A stretch of DNA of 64,000 bases, from the NCBI RefSeq assembly GCF_910593845.1, contig NZ_CAJVAS010000002.1:243398-307397 (forward strand). The letters are read 5' to 3'. Position 1 is the first letter of the stretch; the number at the start of each line of letters is the position of its first letter. The notes beneath the pieces are model-generated. The model made no database searches and was not told where the DNA came from. It saw only the letters and a list, made by a program, of their open reading frames with translations. The position numbers were made by a program, and so were the translations under genes. Below, piece after piece: positions 60,797 through 64,000 of this stretch. The stretch is from Paenibacillus solanacearum (GTDB lineage Bacteria > Bacillota > Bacilli > Paenibacillales > NBRC-103111).

Positions 60797-60865
60797 TGAA
60801 GTTTCTCCTCTTCCCTGTTGATTTCAATGTTTCGCCGGATTTGCGTCCGCATGCCGCTGCGGATA

Positions 60866-63800
60866 TTACGGGGCGATCGGCGCGGCCGGCTGGTCGGCAA
60901 CCGGCTTTTCTTTTTTGCGAAGCAAGCGGCCGATGCTATTCTTCATATTTTCGATCATTTCATATACGATCGGTACGATGATCAAGGTCAATAAAGTCGA
61001 TGTCGTCAAGCCGCCGATAACAACGACCGCAAGACCTTTGGAAATGAGTGTTCCCTTGGACAGTCCCAGCGCCAACGGCAGCAGCGCGATGATGGTGGCG
61101 CCGGCCGTCATAATAATCGGACGCATCCGGGTTATCCCCGCTTCGATCAGCGCTTCGCGAACGGTAGAACCGGCTTCGCGCAGCTGCTGCACGCGGTCGA
61201 CCAAGACGATCGCATTCGTGACGACGACACCGATCAGCATCAGGAAGCCGATCAAGGACGTAATGTTGACGGATTCCTTCGTAATCAGCAATCCGAGCAG
61301 ACCGCCGATCGCCGCCAGCGGCAGCGAGAACAAGATCGCGAACGGCGCGCTGCCGTTGCCGAATGCGAGCACCATGACCAGGTACACGATGAAGATGGAT
61401 GCCCCCATCGCTACGAACATTTGATTAAAGCTCTCCTGAATATCGTCGGTAACCCCTTTAACTTCCGTACGGACGCCGGAAGGCAGTTGGATCGTCTTGA
61501 GCGCTTCGGTTAACGCTTTGCTGACGCCGCCTTTATCGACCGAGTCAATCTTCGCGGTCACTCTGACGTACTGCTCCTGTTTCTCACGCGTGATGGCAAC
61601 CGGCGCATCGATTTGGCGCACCTTGGCGATTTCGTTCAAGCTGACGGTCGCTCCCGTCGGCGCCTTGATCGTGAATCGGCCGATTTTGTCAACGGAGTTT
61701 TTAAAATTCGGATCGATCATCACCTTCGTCTCGAACGTGGTGTTATCGAATTTCAAATCACCCAGCTTCTCTTCCGCAAGCCAGCTGCGGACGGTATCCA
61801 TAATTTGGGCGGAGGATAAGCCGAATAGGCGCGCTTTATTTTGATCGACGGCGATTTCAACCTCGGTCTTGGATTCGCTCAAGCTGTCTTTAATGTCGGA
61901 AATCTCGGGAAATTCCTTCAATTTGTTGCGGACGATCTCGGCGCCTTGCTTCAAATGATCCAGATCGTCGCCTTTCAGCATATAGGAGAAATCTGCTCCT
62001 CCGGATGGCGGACCGCCGGCGGTAATGAGCATCCCTTCGGACTCGGAGCCTTTCGGCAGCAAATATAACATTTTCTCCTTGAACTCTTTGGCGACTTGCT
62101 TGGCGTCGGAATGCGCCGAAGCGGAGGCGAAGAACATGGTCCGGTACGCCACCCGGTCCGTTCCTCCGTTATAGCCGATCAGCGATTCCACATAATCGAA
62201 GGTCGGCTCCCCGGCCGAATCTTTCGATTCGCGCATCATCGCTTCGATCTCTTTGATTTTCTCGTTCATCGTTTCTATGGTCGTTTCACGCGGCATTTTG
62301 ATCGTGAACTGCATCATTTTATCGGATTCGCTCTCCGGCATGAAAGACGTCGCCAAGAACGGAACGGTGCCTGCAATCGTAACGACAAATAGCAAAATCG
62401 CGATGAGTGCTGTCTTTTTACGGTTATTCAGCGACCAAAGCAGCGCATTCTTATACGTCTCGGCTAATTTGCCGACGGATGCTTCATCATGTGTCTTGAT
62501 GTTTTTGCTGCGAAGCACCAGCAGCTTCGCCAGCAGCGGAATGACCGTTACCGCAACGATAAGCGATGACAGAAGCGCCACGGACAGCGTAATCGCGAAC
62601 GGACGGAACACTTCGCCGAGCACCCCGCTGACGAAGGAGATCGGTCCGAACACGCCCACCGTCGTAATCGTGGAAGACGTAATGGCCGAGGCCACCTGCG
62701 CGGTAGCGAGCTTGACGACCGACTCGTTGCGCTCCTGGGCTCTGACGAGCTGGCTGTATATGTTCTCAATCACGACAATACTGTCGTCAACGACCCGTCC
62801 GACGGCGATCGCCATCCCCCCGAGCGTCATTATGTTGAGCGATATGCCCAGCGGGGCCATAACGAGCAGCGTAATCATGATGGATAACGGAATCGAGATA
62901 AGGACGATAAACGTCATACGGACGTTTCGCAGGAAGAGCAAAATCATAATCGATGCGAGAATCGCTCCGAGTCCACCCTCCTTCACCATGCCGCTGATCG
63001 ACGATTTAATATCCGTCGCCTGATTGTAGACCGCATGGAATGTAATGTTCGGGAATTCTTGCTTCCATACGTCCATCAGCCTGTCGGCTTCGGCGGCAAA
63101 TTCGACGGTGTTGGCGTTTTTCGTTTTGTACAAATGAATGCCGATCGCCGGCTGACCGTTGAGCCTGGACATGAATTCCGACTCCATGATCGCCTCGACC
63201 TTGGCGATTTGCTTCAGAAGCAGCGTATCGCCGCCTGGCGTCATGATCTTCATGTTCTCCAAATTATAAATCGTGTTCAAATCGCTCTTGACCCGGACCA
63301 TCTGGGTATTGCCGTTAAAATCGACAGATCCGGCCGGGCTGGTCGTCAGCGCCGACTTGATGCTCTGCGATACTTGCGACGGCGTCATATTGTAATTGCT
63401 GATCGCGTTCGCATCCAGCTTCATCTTCAGCACGGCTTCCTGGTTGCCGATTGAATCGATGTGATCGACGCCTTTAATGCCATTGAGGCCCGGTAAAATC
63501 ACATCCTTGTAGATTTTGTCCAGATCTTGCTGCGTCATTCCGTTGGTCGCATAAGCGGACAAATAATAGACCGGCTCCGACGCGAAGCCGAAGGTCGACG
63601 CTTTCGGCTTTTCCGCGCTTTGCGGAAGCTTGACATTCGCAATAAGACTTTCCACGTCTTTTTTGACGTCATCCGGCTTTTTATCCTGCTCCAGCTCGAT
63701 GACAATCGAGGAATAGTTATCGCTGGAAGTGGAGGTCAAATTTTTGATGCCCTCGATGCTGGCCACCGCTTTCTCCAGCGGCTTGGTCACGTCCTCGAGC

Positions 63801-63976
63801 ACATCTTTGGGCGGCGCCATATACTGCGTCGAGATGACAACGACCGGGAACGAGATGTCCGGCATGTTCTCTACCTTCAGCGTCGTCGATGCATAGGCTC
63901 CCCCTGCGAACAACAGCATGACGATAATGATCACTGCTGTGATGTTCTTCATCGAAAAATCGGTTAATTTATTCAT
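60866..63976 (-). CDS. RND-family efflux permease (SwrC/YerP type)
   Basis: A 1036-aa 12-TM proton-driven exporter. TM1 begins MNKLTDFSMKNITAVIIIVM; a large extracellular loop follows, then TM2-6 with the proton-relay Asp pair in AVGRVVDDSIVVIENI, and a second half repeating the fold and ending TSTLLTLIIVPIVYEM. SwrC of Bacillus gives surfactin tolerance; HAE1-type multidrug pumps are relatives. GGAGGAG precedes the ATG. The operon promoter should lie beyond the right edge. Confidence 0.93.
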   Translation of the reverse strand: MNKLTDFSMKNITAVIIIVMLLFAGGAYASTTLKVENMPDISFPVVVISTQYMAPPKDVLEDVTKPLEKAVASIEGIKNLTSTSSDNYSSIVIELEQDKKPDDVKKDVESLIANVKLPQSAEKPKASTFGFASEPVYYLSAYATNGMTQQDLDKIYKDVILPGLNGIKGVDHIDSIGNQEAVLKMKLDANAISNYNMTPSQVSQSIKSALTTSPAGSVDFNGNTQMVRVKSDLNTIYNLENMKIMTPGGDTLLLKQIAKVEAIMESEFMSRLNGQPAIGIHLYKTKNANTVEFAAEADRLMDVWKQEFPNITFHAVYNQATDIKSSISGMVKEGGLGAILASIMILLFLRNVRMTFIVLISIPLSIMITLLVMAPLGISLNIMTLGGMAIAVGRVVDDSIVVIENIYSQLVRAQERNESVVKLATAQVASAITSSTITTVGVFGPISFVSGVLGEVFRPFAITLSVALLSSLIVAVTVIPLLAKLLVLRSKNIKTHDEASVGKLAETYKNALLWSLNNRKKTALIAILLFVVTIAGTVPFLATSFMPESESDKMMQFTIKMPRETTIETMNEKIKEIEAMMRESKDSAGEPTFDYVESLIGYNGGTDRVAYRTMFFASASAHSDAKQVAKEFKEKMLYLLPKGSESEGMLITAGGPPSGGADFSYMLKGDDLDHLKQGAEIVRNKLKEFPEISDIKDSLSESKTEVEIAVDQNKARLFGLSSAQIMDTVRSWLAEEKLGDLKFDNTTFETKVMIDPNFKNSVDKIGRFTIKAPTGATVSLNEIAKVRQIDAPVAITREKQEQYVRVTAKIDSVDKGGVSKALTEALKTIQLPSGVRTEVKGVTDDIQESFNQMFVAMGASIFIVYLVMVLAFGNGSAPFAILFSLPLAAIGGLLGLLITKESVNITSLIGFLMLIGVVVTNAIVLVDRVQQLREAGSTVREALIEAGITRMRPIIMTAGATIIALLPLALGLSKGTLISKGLAVVVIGGLTTSTLLTLIIVPIVYEMIENMKNSIGRLLRKKEKPVADQPAAPIAP

Positions 63977-64000
63977 CTCTCTGACTCCTCCATTACGAAT

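Overview
The window looks like a chromosomal segment of an endospore-forming, high-GC member of the Paenibacillaceae (Paenibacillus/Cohnella type). The evidence is a gerP spore-coat permeability operon, Bacillus-type small conserved genes (yktB, yfhH, yjcG, yutG-, yuiD-, yrzB-like), strong Shine-Dalgarno sequences, a tandem T-box in front of a threonyl-tRNA synthetase, an SLH-domain protein and a YesM/YesN-type two-component system. I see no transposase, integrase, phage gene or CRISPR array, so it reads as core genome with a few catabolic islands.

Layout. 0-2.7 kb: a truncated membrane-anchored C39-like peptidase, then aroA, a rhodanese and aroK. 2.9-9.5 kb: a sugar-acid locus on the minus strand, running LacI regulator, LarA-like racemase/epimerase, gluconate kinase, SDR oxidoreductase and 6-phosphogluconate dehydrogenase. 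10.6-22.5 kb: a polysaccharide-utilisation island on the minus strand, with two ABC permeases, a solute-binding lipoprotein, an AraC-type response regulator, a histidine kinase, an SDR and two heparinase II/III-type lyases. A candidate cre site and two stem-loops flank the binding-protein gene. 22.6-28.3 kb: yktB, a secreted repeat protein, thrS behind two tandem T-boxes, an SLH-anchored cytochrome c, and a broken acetyltransferase. 28.6-34.3 kb: an MFS exporter, speA, a HAD phosphatase and small conserved genes.

34.8-39.7 kb: an arginine/ornithine/proline catabolic cluster (rocA divergent from putB-rocF-rocD) that would bring proline, arginine and ornithine to glutamate. 40.2-46.3 kb: signalling and envelope genes: a GGDEF plus histidine-kinase fusion, a PAP2-like protein, a secreted HExxH metalloprotease that may start at AUU, and a PilZ protein. 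46.5-52.9 kb: tRNA-Val, two small membrane proteins (one behind a promoter covered by a perfect inverted repeat), the KhtTU-type K+/H+ antiporter pair, a YitT-family protein, a stand-alone ATP-dependent DNA ligase and a few small genes.

53.0-55.7 kb: the spore-germination cluster gerPA-E, an Hsp20-type (GerT-like) gene and a detached gerPF. 55.8-57.7 kb: three tRNAs (initiator Met, Ile2-type CAT, Leu-TAA), a 54-aa protein, a PgpA/YutG-like protein and a YjcG-type 2'-5' RNA ligase family protein. 57.8-64.0 kb: an RND efflux operon of permease, lipoprotein adaptor and a secreted protein of unknown function.

All assignments come from reading translated sequence and motifs. No database search was run. 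The strongest candidates for new biology are the LarA-like/gluconate kinase locus, the S-layer-anchored cytochrome c, the GGDEF-histidine kinase, the inverted-repeat-covered promoter at 47.3 kb and the rearranged gerP cluster.
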